From Mesorhizobium sophorae (GTDB taxonomy: Bacteria > Pseudomonadota > Alphaproteobacteria > Rhizobiales > Rhizobiaceae): a DNA stretch of 64,000 nucleotides. The stretch is taken from the NCBI RefSeq assembly GCF_002270415.1, contig NZ_NNRI01000013.1, forward strand, positions 1 to 64,000. Reading direction: 5' to 3'. Shown here piece after piece: positions 8,761-17,497 of the stretch. Made by a program: the position numbers and the translations under genes. Under the pieces are notes generated by a model. The model saw nothing but the letters and a program-made list of their open reading frames with translations. It made no database searches and was not told where the DNA came from. Each line of letters starts with the position of its first letter. Within the stretch, counting starts at the first letter, position 1.

Positions 8761-10083
8761 CTAGATCTGAGCGGATTTGGTCCATGCAACGGCGGCATCG
8801 GCCTCGTAGCCGTCCGGCTCGCCAACGACGCGATCGCGTCCGGTCGACTTGGCCTTGTAGAGACGCTGGTCGGCAAGCGCGAACAGATCGGCAAGGCAGC
8901 GCGTCGTTTCGCCGACGCTGGAGACGCCGGCGCTGACGGTCAGGTCGAAGCGGCTGGTGTTGGCGGAGGCCTTGACCGCATAGCGGATGCTCTCGCCGAA
9001 CAGCCTGGCGACCGAGTGCGGACGCGAACTGAGGATGGCGAATTCCTCGCCGCCGATCCGGAACACCTGGTCTTCCGCGCTTGCCGCCTCGCCAAGCAGG
9101 GTCGCAACGGCTTTCAGCACCTTGTCACCTTCGGCATGGCCGAAACGGTCATTGATCGACTTGAAATGGTCGACATCGATGATCAGCAGGCTGAGCGGCT
9201 TCGCCGTGCGCAGGCTGACCTGGACGGCGGCTTCGCCATCTCTGTCGAAGCGGCCCCTATGCAGCAGGCCTGTCAGGCCGTCACGGCCGACATGTTCGAC
9301 CAGCGCTTCGTAGCGCTCGCGATAGGTCAGCGTGTCGAAGATGTCGGTCAGTCCACGCGGTAGCGCGATCTGGCGTTCTTCGAACCATCTGAGATAGGCC
9401 ACGAGCATGGTGCTATAGGTCAGCGCGGCGACCATCTTGGCAAACCAACCGCCGAAAAACACCGCGATCGGCGCGCCGGCGACGAAATGCAGCGCAGTGA
9501 AGAACCCCGCCTGGTCGAAAGTGAGCACGCAGGCGACCGAAATCAGGATGCGCGCGAACTGTGCCTTGCGCAGGTATCGCCCGAGCTTTTCATAAAGCAG
9601 GATGATCAGGATGGCGTCGACGAACAGCAGCGTCGTGCCCCACACCATCAGCCAGCCCATCTCGTCGATGAAACCGATGTCAGGGAGCCTGCCATCGGAC
9701 AGCGGGGCGATGGCGTGCAGGCGCAACAGCAGCACCAGCCCGATCATCAGCGCATTGCCAAGCAGCAGACCATAGATCGGCTGACGGACGGTGGCGGCGT
9801 CCTCCTTCATGTAGAGCAGCAAAAGCATGACCAGCTTGCCGGAAAACAGCACCGCCGAGCCCGGCGAGACCATGCCGAACGGCAAGGCGACGTAAAAGAC
9901 GCTGGCGAGGTAGGTCTCGAGGAAGTGCATGACGCCAAGCGCGCAGACGAAGACGCCGAGGCCGATGCGCTTCCTGAAGTGGAAAAGCGTCACCATGACG
10001 CTGAAGTAGACGACCGCTTCGGCAAGGAGCAGGAAACTGTTCAGCAATGCCGTCGATCCGATCTTTCTCCTGAATCGCGACAA
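8761..10083 (-). CDS. Membrane-bound diguanylate cyclase (GGDEF)
   Basis: A 440-residue protein. Residues 10-230 contain about seven hydrophobic segments, and a GGDEF domain follows (about 262-425) with the active-site motif GGEEF at 344-348. The metal/substrate features LLIIDVDHFKSINDRFGH are intact, so it should make cyclic di-GMP from GTP. The RxxD inhibitory site that normally lies just before GGEEF is absent (the arginine position is Ser335), so product inhibition through that site is not expected. There is no EAL domain. The membrane half probably senses a signal, but I do not recognise a named sensor domain. Confidence 0.9.
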   Translation of the reverse strand: MSRFRRKIGSTALLNSFLLLAEAVVYFSVMVTLFHFRKRIGLGVFVCALGVMHFLETYLASVFYVALPFGMVSPGSAVLFSGKLVMLLLLYMKEDAATVRQPIYGLLLGNALMIGLVLLLRLHAIAPLSDGRLPDIGFIDEMGWLMVWGTTLLFVDAILIILLYEKLGRYLRKAQFARILISVACVLTFDQAGFFTALHFVAGAPIAVFFGGWFAKMVAALTYSTMLVAYLRWFEERQIALPRGLTDIFDTLTYRERYEALVEHVGRDGLTGLLHRGRFDRDGEAAVQVSLRTAKPLSLLIIDVDHFKSINDRFGHAEGDKVLKAVATLLGEAASAEDQVFRIGGEEFAILSSRPHSVARLFGESIRYAVKASANTSRFDLTVSAGVSSVGETTRCLADLFALADQRLYKAKSTGRDRVVGEPDGYEADAAVAWTKSAQI

Positions 10084-10320
10084 GCCGGCGATTCCACTCG
10101 ATCCTGTTTTGACGCCGAAGGGTTAACCGGAGCTTTCATCGCGCCCGGCCGCCGGCGGAAAACTTCAGGGTTGGCAGACACTTCCGCGTGTGACCGGCCA
10201 GAAGCGGCAAAAGCGATTGCCGTTCGCCGCCGCATCGCCTACATAGCGGCCAACCTCCATTCAATTTGACAAATCCAGTCAGTTTCTCTGGGCCAGTCAG
10301 TTTTTTCAGGGAAAGCGCGC

Positions 10321-11970
10321 GTGGCACGCCAGTTCATCTATCACATGGCCGGCCTCAACAAGGCCTATGGCACCAAGAAGGTGCTCGAGAACATCCATCT
10401 GTCCTTCTATCCAGATGCCAAGATCGGCATTCTCGGCCCTAACGGCGCCGGCAAGTCGACGATCCTCAAGATCATGGCCGGGCTCGACAAGGAGTGGAAC
10501 GGCGAGGCGTGGCTCGCCGAAGGCGCCACCGTCGGCTATTTGGCGCAGGAGCCGGCGCTCGATCCGAAGAAGACCGTGTTCGAGAACATCATGGAAGGCG
10601 TCGCCGCCAAGACCGCCATCATCGAACGCTACAACGAACTGATGATGAACTATTCCGACGAGACGGCCGACGAGTCGGCCAAGCTCCAGGATGAGATGGA
10701 CCGGCTGAACCTGTGGGACCTCGAACAGCAGGTCGAGATGGCGATGGAAGCGCTGGGCTGCCCTCCCAAGGACGCCGACGTCACCAAGCTGTCGGGCGGC
10801 GAACGCCGCCGCGTCGCGCTCTGCCAGCTCTTGCTGCGCCAGCCCGACCTGCTGCTGCTCGACGAACCGACCAACCATCTCGACGCCGAGACCACGGCGT
10901 GGCTGGAAAAGCACCTGCGCGCCTATCCGGGCGCGGTGATGATCATCACCCACGATCGCTACTTCCTCGACAATGTCACCGGCTGGATCCTCGAACTCGA
11001 CCGTGGCCGCGGCATTCCCTATGAGGGCAATTACACCAAGTATCTCGAAGCCAAGGCCAAGCGCCTCAAGCAGGAAGGCCGCGAAGATGATGCCCGCCAG
11101 CGCGCCATCGGCCGCGAGCGCGAGTGGATCCAGTCGAGCCCGAAAGCTCGCCAGACCAAGTCCAAGGCGCGTATCCAGGCCTTCCAGGATCTCCTTGATG
11201 CAGCTGACAAGCGGCGGCCGACGGACACTCAGATCGTCATCCCGCATGGCGAGCGGCTCGGCAATGTGGTGATCGAGGTCGACAGCCTGTCGAAGGGCTT
11301 TGGCGACACGCTGCTGATCGACGGCCTGGAATTCAAGCTGCCGCCCGGCGGCATCGTCGGCGTCATCGGCCCGAACGGCGCCGGCAAAACGACGCTGTTC
11401 CGCATGATCACCGGCCAGGAAAAGCCGGATGCCGGCACCGTCCGCGTCGGCGAGACGGTCAAGCTCGGCTATGTCGACCAGAGCCGCGATGCGCTCGATC
11501 CGTCAAAGACGGTTTGGGAAGAGATTTCCGGCGGCGCCGAAGTGGTCAAGCTCGGCAAGTTCGAAGCCAATACGCGCGCCTATTGCGCGTCGTTCAACTT
11601 CCGTGGCGGCGACCAGCAGCAGAAGGTCGGCAATCTCTCCGGCGGCCAGCGCAACCGCGTGCATCTGGCCAAGATGCTGAAGACCGGCGGCAACGTGCTG
11701 CTGCTCGACGAACCGACCAACGACCTCGATACGGAAACGCTGGCGGCGCTTGAAGACGCGCTGGAGAATTTTGGCGGCTGCGCGGTCATCATCTCGCACG
11801 ATCGTATGTTCCTCGACCGCCTGGCGACGCACATCCTCGCCTTCGAGGGCGACAGCCATGTCGAATGGTTCGAGGGTAATTTCGAGGATTACGAGCAGGA
11901 CAAGATCCGCCGCCTCGGGCCGGATGCCGTCAACCCGCACCGCATGACCTACAAGAGGCTGACGCGATAA
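10321..11970 (+). CDS. ettA: Energy-dependent translational throttle protein EttA (ABC-F)
   Basis: A 549-residue soluble protein with two ATP-binding cassettes and no membrane segments. Walker A GPNGAGKST occurs in the first half and GPNGAGKTT in the second, with signatures LSGGERRRV and LSGGQRNRV, each followed by LLLLDEPTN. Length and spacing match EttA, which binds the ribosomal E site and gates entry of the 70S initiation complex into elongation according to ATP/ADP. Translation starts at a GTG (10321) with AGGGAAAG upstream. The direct repeat CCAGTCAGTTT occurs twice (10275-10285 and 10293-10303) just before the gene, with TTGACA at 10266, so the promoter is probably there. Confidence 0.95.
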   Translation: MARQFIYHMAGLNKAYGTKKVLENIHLSFYPDAKIGILGPNGAGKSTILKIMAGLDKEWNGEAWLAEGATVGYLAQEPALDPKKTVFENIMEGVAAKTAIIERYNELMMNYSDETADESAKLQDEMDRLNLWDLEQQVEMAMEALGCPPKDADVTKLSGGERRRVALCQLLLRQPDLLLLDEPTNHLDAETTAWLEKHLRAYPGAVMIITHDRYFLDNVTGWILELDRGRGIPYEGNYTKYLEAKAKRLKQEGREDDARQRAIGREREWIQSSPKARQTKSKARIQAFQDLLDAADKRRPTDTQIVIPHGERLGNVVIEVDSLSKGFGDTLLIDGLEFKLPPGGIVGVIGPNGAGKTTLFRMITGQEKPDAGTVRVGETVKLGYVDQSRDALDPSKTVWEEISGGAEVVKLGKFEANTRAYCASFNFRGGDQQQKVGNLSGGQRNRVHLAKMLKTGGNVLLLDEPTNDLDTETLAALEDALENFGGCAVIISHDRMFLDRLATHILAFEGDSHVEWFEGNFEDYEQDKIRRLGPDAVNPHRMTYKRLTR

Positions 11971-12013
11971 GGTTTTTTGGGCGGCGAATTCTCAAGCGAC
12001 ATGAGGAGCTCAT

Positions 12014-12781
12014 ATGGCTGATTGGTCCGCCGCCCAGTATCTGAAATTCGAGGACGAGCGCACGCGTCCGGCGCGCGATCTCGCAGCACAGGTGCCGGTG
12101 GATTTCCCGCGCCGGGTCGTCGACATCGGATGCGGTCCTGGCAACTCGACCGAGTTGCTTGTCGAGCGCTGGCCGGATGCGCAGGTGAGCGGCTTCGACA
12201 CGTCGCCCGACATGATCGAGAAGGCGAGGGCGCGCCTGCCTGATGTCACCTTTGATCTGGCAGATGCCTCCAACTGGCAGCCGGGGGTGCCGGTCGATGT
12301 GATCTTCGCCAATGCGGTCTTCCAGTGGCTGCCGCAACATCCGGCTGTCTTCCAGCGGCTGATGGGTTTTTTGGCCCCGGGCGGCGCGCTGGCCATTCAG
12401 ATGCCCGACAATATGGGCGAGGACTCGCACCGCTTGATGCGGGAGACCGCGGCCGAAATGCCGTTTGCTGACAAGATCAAGGGTGCGGCGCGCGCTCCGC
12501 TGCCGTCGGTTTCGTTCTATTATGATCTGTTGTCGCCGCTCAGCGATCGGCTGGACATCTGGCACACCATCTACAACCATCCGCTTGCCGACGCAGAGGC
12601 GATCGTTGAATGGGTGGAATCGACCGGGTTGAAACCGTTCCTCGATCCGCTCGAGGCGGACGAGCGCAAAATGTTCCTCGACAGCTACACGGCGAAGATC
12701 GCCGAGGCCTATCCGCAGACGGCGAACGGCAAGGTGCTTTTGCGCTTTCCGCGCATCTTCATCGTCGCCAAGCGGGCCTGA
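12014..12781 (+). CDS. tam: Trans-aconitate 2-methyltransferase
   Basis: A 255-residue class I SAM-dependent methyltransferase. It has the SAM motif VVDIGCGPGNSTE, the acidic residue at the end of strand 2 (VSGFDTSPDMIEKAR), and the Tam-specific start WSAAQYLKFEDERTRPARDL and middle NAVFQWLPQHP. Tam methylates trans-aconitate, which forms spontaneously from cis-aconitate and inhibits aconitase. GAGGAGCT lies 6 bases before the ATG. The gene follows ettA by 43 bp on the same strand and could be co-transcribed with it. Confidence 0.93.
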   Translation: MADWSAAQYLKFEDERTRPARDLAAQVPVDFPRRVVDIGCGPGNSTELLVERWPDAQVSGFDTSPDMIEKARARLPDVTFDLADASNWQPGVPVDVIFANAVFQWLPQHPAVFQRLMGFLAPGGALAIQMPDNMGEDSHRLMRETAAEMPFADKIKGAARAPLPSVSFYYDLLSPLSDRLDIWHTIYNHPLADAEAIVEWVESTGLKPFLDPLEADERKMFLDSYTAKIAEAYPQTANGKVLLRFPRIFIVAKRA

Positions 12782-12873
12782 TTGTCGCGCCAGTTGCGGC
12801 CGCTTGACCCGGTTTCGCCGCCGTGCGCATTTCATCGCGTTGGGGTCACGATGGGCCGTGGCAGGGGTGGGTG

Positions 12874-13209
12874 ATGACACTGAAAAAGATGCTTTTTTTC
12901 GGCGGCGTGTGCGCGGCAGTGCTTCTGGCGTTCTCGATCTCGGCGGAGGCCAAGCGGGCGCGTTGCTATACCAGCGATGACGGCTATTTCTCATGCAGCT
13001 ACAGGGCGATCGACGACGCGGGCAGCTTCCGCATCTCGGCGCCGGGCTACCCGACCTATGTCCTGGAGATCGACGGGCCGGGCTTTGCCTATGGCTATGT
13101 CAATCTCGGCCGCCGCAATGTTCCGCTGCCGGGACAGTTCGTGCGCAGTCGCGACGACGGCGCCTGCTGGAACAACCCGCAGACCAACACCAAGCTGTGC
13201 GCCTGGTGA
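12874..13209 (+). CDS. Small secreted cysteine-containing protein, unknown function
   Basis: A 111-residue protein with a signal peptide (MTLKKMLFF then a hydrophobic core, cleavage near SAEAK at residues 21-25). The mature part holds two early cysteines (RARCYT, YFSCSY) and two late ones (GACWNN, KLCAW), which suggests two disulfides. I do not recognise a domain. The ATG at 12874 has AGGGG upstream; an earlier in-frame ATG would bury the signal peptide. It is probably periplasmic. Confidence 0.75.
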   Translation: MTLKKMLFFGGVCAAVLLAFSISAEAKRARCYTSDDGYFSCSYRAIDDAGSFRISAPGYPTYVLEIDGPGFAYGYVNLGRRNVPLPGQFVRSRDDGACWNNPQTNTKLCAW

Positions 13210-13318
13210 AGTCAGATTTAAGCCGGCGTAAACCGCCTCGGTGAGAAAAGTGTTGCGCCCGAGCGTTTCGGCGCCCACATGAAGCCCGCAACGCCTGCGG
13301 ATGGGACGGACTGGACAC

Positions 13319-14440
13319 ATGCATCGCGTCATCATCAGCGGCATTGGCGTTGAAATCCCCGAACCCAAGATCACCAATGAAGAACTGGTCGCCAGCTTCA
13401 ATGCCTGGGTCGACATGGAGAACGCGCGCCGCCAGGGCACCGACGAGGCGCCGCTGGCGAAATCGGACAGCGACTTCATCGTCCACGCCTCGGGCGTACG
13501 CACACGCCACGTGATCGAGCGCGAAGGCATTCTCGACCCGACCCGCATGGCGCCGCGCATTCCGGCACGGGCCGATGACGCGCTGTCGCTTCAGGCCGAG
13601 TTCGGCATTGCCTCGGCGCGAAAGGCTCTCGACCATGCCGGGCTGAAGCCGTCCGATATCGACCTGGTGATCTGCTCGGCCTCGCATCACCAGCGGCCCT
13701 ATCCGGCGATCGCCATCGAAATGCAGGCGGCGCTTGGCACCAAGGGCGCCGGATTCGACATGGGGCTCGGCTGCTCTTCAGCCGCAGCCGCTTTGCACAT
13801 CGCCGTCAACCTGGTGCGGTCTGGCGCGCACAAGCGCATTCTGGTGACGACGCCCGAGATCATCACCGGCCATCTCAATTTTCGCGACCGGCAGACGCAT
13901 TTCATCTTCGGTGACGCCTCGGTGTCGATGGTGGTCGAAGGGCTGGCGCAGGGCGAAAAGCGGCCGGGCCGCTTCGAGGTGCTGGAAACGCGCACCTGGA
14001 CGCAGATGTCGAACAACATCCGCACCAATCTGGGCTACCACACCCGCACCGCTCAGGATGATCCCTACATGATCAATCTGGAGGGAAACCTGATCAAGCA
14101 GGTCGGCAACAAGGTGTTCAAGGAAGTCACCGTCGCCGGGCACAAGTTCATCGTCGAATTCCTCGCCGAGCATGGGCTGACGCCGCAGGCAGTCCGGCGC
14201 TTCTGGCTGCATCAGGCCAATGCGCGCATGAACGCCATGATCCTCAAACTGTCGTTCGGCCATGAGGTCGACCACGATCGCGCGCCGATGGTGCTGGAGC
14301 GGCTGGGCAACACGGCGGGCGCCGGCGCCATCGTGGCGCTGTCGGAGAACCATGCCGATATGAAGCCCGGCGATTTCGGCCTGATCTGCGCGTTTGGCGC
14401 AGGATATTCAATAGGTGGTGCGCTTCTCAGAATGCTCTAG
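13319..14440 (+). CDS. Beta-ketoacyl-ACP synthase III (FabH-like)
   Basis: A 373-residue thiolase-fold enzyme, longer than housekeeping FabH (about 320). The catalytic triad is visible: Cys152 in GLGCSSAAAALH, His298 in WLHQANARMN and Asn331 in LGNTAGAGA. In place of the FabH consensus GIRER it has GVRTRH after a long insertion near residues 30-60. This matches the subgroup of FabH-like synthases that prime fatty-acid synthesis from medium-chain acyl-CoA or make specialised products. The start is set at the second ATG (13319), which gives the expected HRVIISGIGVEIPEP opening. It stands alone rather than in a plsX-fabH cluster, so it is probably not the main FabH. Confidence 0.88.
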   Translation: MHRVIISGIGVEIPEPKITNEELVASFNAWVDMENARRQGTDEAPLAKSDSDFIVHASGVRTRHVIEREGILDPTRMAPRIPARADDALSLQAEFGIASARKALDHAGLKPSDIDLVICSASHHQRPYPAIAIEMQAALGTKGAGFDMGLGCSSAAAALHIAVNLVRSGAHKRILVTTPEIITGHLNFRDRQTHFIFGDASVSMVVEGLAQGEKRPGRFEVLETRTWTQMSNNIRTNLGYHTRTAQDDPYMINLEGNLIKQVGNKVFKEVTVAGHKFIVEFLAEHGLTPQAVRRFWLHQANARMNAMILKLSFGHEVDHDRAPMVLERLGNTAGAGAIVALSENHADMKPGDFGLICAFGAGYSIGGALLRML

Positions 14441-14645
14441 ACTCGGGCATTCGATATTCACCCGGCCTGCGCATTCGGTGCTCCCGCACCCCAAAGCGCG
14501 CGCCGTTGCGGTTCCCGGAATCCACCATTCCAGTAGCTTAGCGCCGATCTTCTATTCCCCTTAGCCTGACCTCGATCTCAACAGCTCCCGGCGTTCGGGA
14601 GTGTCTCGGTTTGAAATCAACGCTTCTGAAAAAGGAGGTTTTGCA

Positions 14646-15062
14646 ATGAGTGATGCCCGCTGCAGTTGCGGTGCTCTGACGCTCATGCTTCCAGGACCAT
14701 CAAAACTGGTCGTCGCCTGTCATTGTCTTGACTGCCAACGCAGGACTGGCGCGCCATTTGGCGTCGGCGCCTTTTATCCGGTCGACGCCGTTGCCATCTC
14801 CGGAACCGCGAAAGAGTTCACTCGCGACGCAGCAAGCGGCGGCAAAGTCCACACCTACTTCTGTCCAGACTGCGGATCGACGATCTATTGGAAGGCCGAC
14901 AAGCTGCCGTCTTTCATCGGCGTTGCGGTCGGCGCGCTGGCAGACCCGAACTACCCGCCCCCCGTCAGGTCGGTTTTTGAGCAGTCGAAACATGATTGGG
15001 TTAAAATCGATGGCGCTGTCGAACACTTCCAGCAAAGCAGTGCGGCAAGAAAATCAGGCTGA
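14646..15062 (+). CDS. GFA family zinc-binding protein (glutathione-dependent formaldehyde-activating enzyme-like)
   Basis: A 138-residue protein of the GFA/CENP-V fold. Zinc-ligand cysteines are in DARCSCGALT, ACHCLDCQRRTG and YFCPDCGSTIYW. Founding members were reported to help glutathione react with formaldehyde, but most relatives have no proven activity. AAGGAGG lies at ideal distance before the ATG at 14646, so an in-frame ATG 15 codons upstream is not used. The 205 bp before it hold no gene. It converges on the broken methyltransferase gene, 8 bp away. Confidence 0.9.
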   Translation: MSDARCSCGALTLMLPGPSKLVVACHCLDCQRRTGAPFGVGAFYPVDAVAISGTAKEFTRDAASGGKVHTYFCPDCGSTIYWKADKLPSFIGVAVGALADPNYPPPVRSVFEQSKHDWVKIDGAVEHFQQSSAARKSG

Positions 15063-15070
15063 GACGGCGC

Positions 15071-15732
15071 TCACCTGCCGTATCGGGCTGGCGCGAACGG
15101 CACCAGCATCGGCACCTGCCTGGCATAGTTGTCATAGGCGCTGCCCAGTTCGCCGCGCATGAAGTGTTCCTCGAGTTTTGCCTTCGTCACGATGCCGATG
15201 ATGAGCAAAGCGGTTCCGACAATGCCCCAAACCGTACCTTTTGCCGCCATTGTGGCCAGGATCGCCACCAGCAGTCCGGTGTAGATCGGATGCCGGACCA
15301 GCCTATAGGGGCCGGTGTCGACGACGTGGTGCCCGGCCTTGGCGGTAATGGTGCCTGACCATAGCCTGCCGAGATGCAGGCGCGCCCACCAGGCAAAGGC
15401 GATGCCGATGGGTGCCCGGCCTTGGCGGTAATGGTGCCTGACCATAGCCTGCCGAGATGCAGGCGCGCCCACCAGGCAAAGGCGATGCCGATGGCGATCA
15501 GAACGACACAGATCCATGCCTCGGCGATGGTAGGCATCCACAACCTGAGGCGGCCTTCATAGCCATGCGCCGGAATGAACAGCAACGCCGCGCCGACCAG
15601 CCAGAGAACCCGATAGCGAACCTCCACCCTGAACCCGGCGCGTTTCTGGGTAGGGTCGGCCCAGAGCGCGGCGGCGGCCCAGGTCACCACCCAGATCAGC
15701 CAAAGCAGCGCGATTGCTGTCCCGGGACGCAT
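15071..15732 (-). pseudogene. Isoprenylcysteine carboxyl methyltransferase-like (ICMT/PEMT) membrane protein, frameshifted by an 83-bp tandem duplication
   Basis: The gene starts at the ATG at 15732 (GGAGG upstream) and encodes a multi-spanning membrane protein up to GIAFAWWARLHLGRLWSG. An exact 83-bp duplication then shifts the frame, because 83 is not a multiple of three. The second copy restores the sequence in another frame, where the family's catalytic C-terminus is found (VVDTGPYRLVRHPIYTG, then LEEHFMRGELG). Removing one copy gives a continuous 192-residue protein of normal ICMT-like length. As it stands the product is truncated and lacks the SAM-binding end. The damage looks recent because the two copies are identical, and it could revert by recombination or slippage. 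Confidence 0.85.
15328..15493. repeat. Perfect 83-bp tandem duplication
   Basis: Copies 15328-15410 and 15411-15493 are identical base for base, beginning ggtgcccggccttggcggta and ending gatgccgatg. They lie inside the ICMT-like gene and break its frame. Confidence 0.97.
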
Positions 15733-15849
15733 GAGAACCTCCGCAGACTTGGTCTGGCGTCACCATGAAGCCGGCACGGCGCGGCAGCAATGCGGCGTTG
15801 CGTGGGCTGGTTCCAATTCAGGTAAGAAGATCGTGATCCGCGCCGGACC

Positions 15850-16248
15850 TCATTCATTGGGACAGCTGAACATCCATTGCACGCCAAAGGCGTCGACCAG
15901 CATGCCGAAGCTGGTTCCCCAATATTGCCGCGCCAGGGGGACGGTGATCCGGCCGCCCGCGGCCATGCGGGCGAAAAGCTCCCGCATCGCCGACAGGCTG
16001 TCGAATTCCAGGCAAAGGGCGGAGCCTTTCATCGGCTCGGCATCGTCATTGTCCGAGGCATGAAACAGCACGCCCGGACCTTCGAATCGCGCATGCAACA
16101 CCTTTCCGCGCATAGCTTCGGTCCGCACCGGCATGGTGTTGTTGCCCCAGCGCAGCAGGATCGTCGCGCGGCCAAGACCGCACTGTTCGTAGAAGGCCAG
16201 TGCCGGGTCGCAATTGGTGGTGAAGAACAGCGAAGGGGAGAGCCGCAT
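15850..16248 (-). CDS. VOC (glyoxalase/PhnB-like) family protein
   Basis: A 132-residue single-domain vicinal oxygen chelate protein with the PhnB-type layout: SPSLFFTTNCDPALAFYEQ at the start, VLHARFEGPGVLFHASD in the middle, and YWGTSFGMLVDAFGVQWMF at the end. PhnB-like proteins often lack a full metal site, and the function is unknown. The start is the ATG at 16248 with AGGAGCG upstream; an in-frame ATG 11 codons earlier is less likely. It lies 29 bp after the tautomerase gene on the same strand, so the two probably form an operon under the divergent TetR regulator. Confidence 0.88.
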   Translation of the reverse strand: MRLSPSLFFTTNCDPALAFYEQCGLGRATILLRWGNNTMPVRTEAMRGKVLHARFEGPGVLFHASDNDDAEPMKGSALCLEFDSLSAMRELFARMAAGGRITVPLARQYWGTSFGMLVDAFGVQWMFSCPNE

Positions 16249-16277
16249 CGGTTCGCTCCTGTTCGTCGCGGCCGAAA

Positions 16278-16700
16278 TCACTGCGCGGCGGCCGTTGCGG
16301 CAGCGACAAGTGCTTCGCCTGAGTATTGCCGGCTGCCGATACCCCAGCCGCCGTCGGGCGCATTGACGATGTTGATCCAGGTGTTTTCAGGCCGGTGGCC
16401 GGGCACGCAGAGCTCGGCGACAATCCCGGCGGCCGCATTGATAAACGCATTTCGGGCTTCGATCGAACCAAGGCCGATGTTCGGCAGCTTCAGTTCGACC
16501 ATGACCACCGGTCGATTGGCGCCACCGGCATAAATGCGATGCAGGGGCAGGATATTGACTGTGCCTCCGACAATCGCGGTGAAGAACGCATTGCCGGTAG
16601 CGCCGGAGGCTTCGATGAGGGCAGCGCTGAGGCGCGGCAGGATCTCGCGCTCTCCCGCCGGGGTCAGTACGCCTTCGGGCGCGGTCACGGTGATTGGCAT
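16278..16700 (-). CDS. Tautomerase-superfamily protein
   Basis: A 140-residue protein. The ATG at 16700 (AGGAG upstream) places a proline directly after the initiator Met (MPITVTAPEG), which is the catalytic Pro-1 of 4-oxalocrotonate tautomerase-type enzymes. The length and the internal repeat of beta-alpha-beta units suggest a fused two-unit tautomerase such as the MIF/CHMI or cis-CaaD-like groups. The substrate is unknown. It is the first gene of a probable two-gene operon with the VOC protein and is divergent from a TetR gene across a region with repeated TTTCGTAT motifs. Confidence 0.8.
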   Translation of the reverse strand: MPITVTAPEGVLTPAGEREILPRLSAALIEASGATGNAFFTAIVGGTVNILPLHRIYAGGANRPVVMVELKLPNIGLGSIEARNAFINAAAGIVAELCVPGHRPENTWINIVNAPDGGWGIGSRQYSGEALVAAATAAAQ

Positions 16701-16764
16701 TTGGCTCTCCTTTTTCGCTGGTTTCCATGGCAAGCCGGCAGACATGTCTTCCCGGCTTGCCATG

Positions 16765-16818
16765 TTTCGTATCAATTGTTACGTTATACGAAGAACGTGA
16801 GTCAACAGGTTTCGTATC
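16765..16818. promoter_or_regulatory. TetR operator candidate between tautomerase and tetR
   Basis: TTCGTAT (16766-16772) and ATACGAA (16786-16792) form a 7-bp inverted repeat with a 13-bp spacer. A further TTTCGTATC (16810-16818) directly repeats the first arm, 7 bp before the tetR ATG. The set lies in the 125-bp divergent region and is the natural site for autoregulation and control of the tautomerase operon. Confidence 0.55.
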
Positions 16819-16825
16819 GATCACT

Positions 16826-17497
16826 ATGGATGATTTGGAAAAGCCTCGAGGTGGCCGGCCACGCGCGTTCGACCTCGACCGGGCGCTAGATGCGGCGATG
16901 CATCTGTTTTGGGAGCATGGCTATGAGGCGACGTCGCTGGCCATGCTGCGCGAGGCGATGGGGCTGACGCCGCCGCAGATCTACAACGCCTTCACCGACA
17001 AGGAGACTTTGTTCCGCAAGGCGCTGACGCGCTACCACCAGACCGAGATCGGCTTTGCGTTGGAGGCGCTCAGCGCGCCGGTGCCGACGGGGGAGGCGAT
17101 CCGGCGGTTGCTGCTCGGCGCGGCGGAGGCCTATTCCAGGCCCGGCAAGCCGGGTGGCTGCCTGTTCGTCAGTGGTGCGCTCGCCGCCTCGCCGCAGGCG
17201 CAAGCTATTGCCGATGAACTCAAGGCCTATCGCAAGGCAAGTGAAGCGGGGATCGCCGAGCGGCTGGCCCAGGGCCGGGCAATCGGTGACCTGCCGGAAG
17301 GCCTCGCCGTCGAGGGCTTCGCCAAATTCCTGGCCGGCGTCATGAACGGCATGTCGATCCAGGCGCGCGACGGCGCTTCGGTCGAAGAGTTGCGCACTTT
17401 GGCCCAAACCGCTCTTGCGGCGTTCGCAATCGAAGGGCAAAAACAGGCGCATCATCCAAGGAATGAAGCCGATGCTGGATCTCTTCCCCGAGGCTGA
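16826..17497 (+). CDS. TetR/AcrR family transcriptional regulator
   Basis: A 223-residue regulator. The HTH spans about residues 10-60 (GRPRAFDLDRALDAAMHLFW, then LREAMGLTPPQIYNAFTDKETLF) and is followed by the C-terminal ligand domain with GGCLFVSGALA, typical of the group that controls small oxidoreductase and tautomerase genes. The C-terminus is longer than usual because the frame runs 26 bases into the MOSC gene. The ATG at 16826 is chosen because the HTH starts right after it. It is divergent from the tautomerase-VOC operon, which it probably represses in the absence of a small electrophile. Confidence 0.9.
   Translation: MDDLEKPRGGRPRAFDLDRALDAAMHLFWEHGYEATSLAMLREAMGLTPPQIYNAFTDKETLFRKALTRYHQTEIGFALEALSAPVPTGEAIRRLLLGAAEAYSRPGKPGGCLFVSGALAASPQAQAIADELKAYRKASEAGIAERLAQGRAIGDLPEGLAVEGFAKFLAGVMNGMSIQARDGASVEELRTLAQTALAAFAIEGQKQAHHPRNEADAGSLPRG

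Noticed and set aside
9487..10269. 260-codon plus-strand open frame rich in Q and H
   Set aside because: It is the mirror of the diguanylate cyclase membrane domain. Leu/Val codons on one strand read as Gln/His/Asp on the other.
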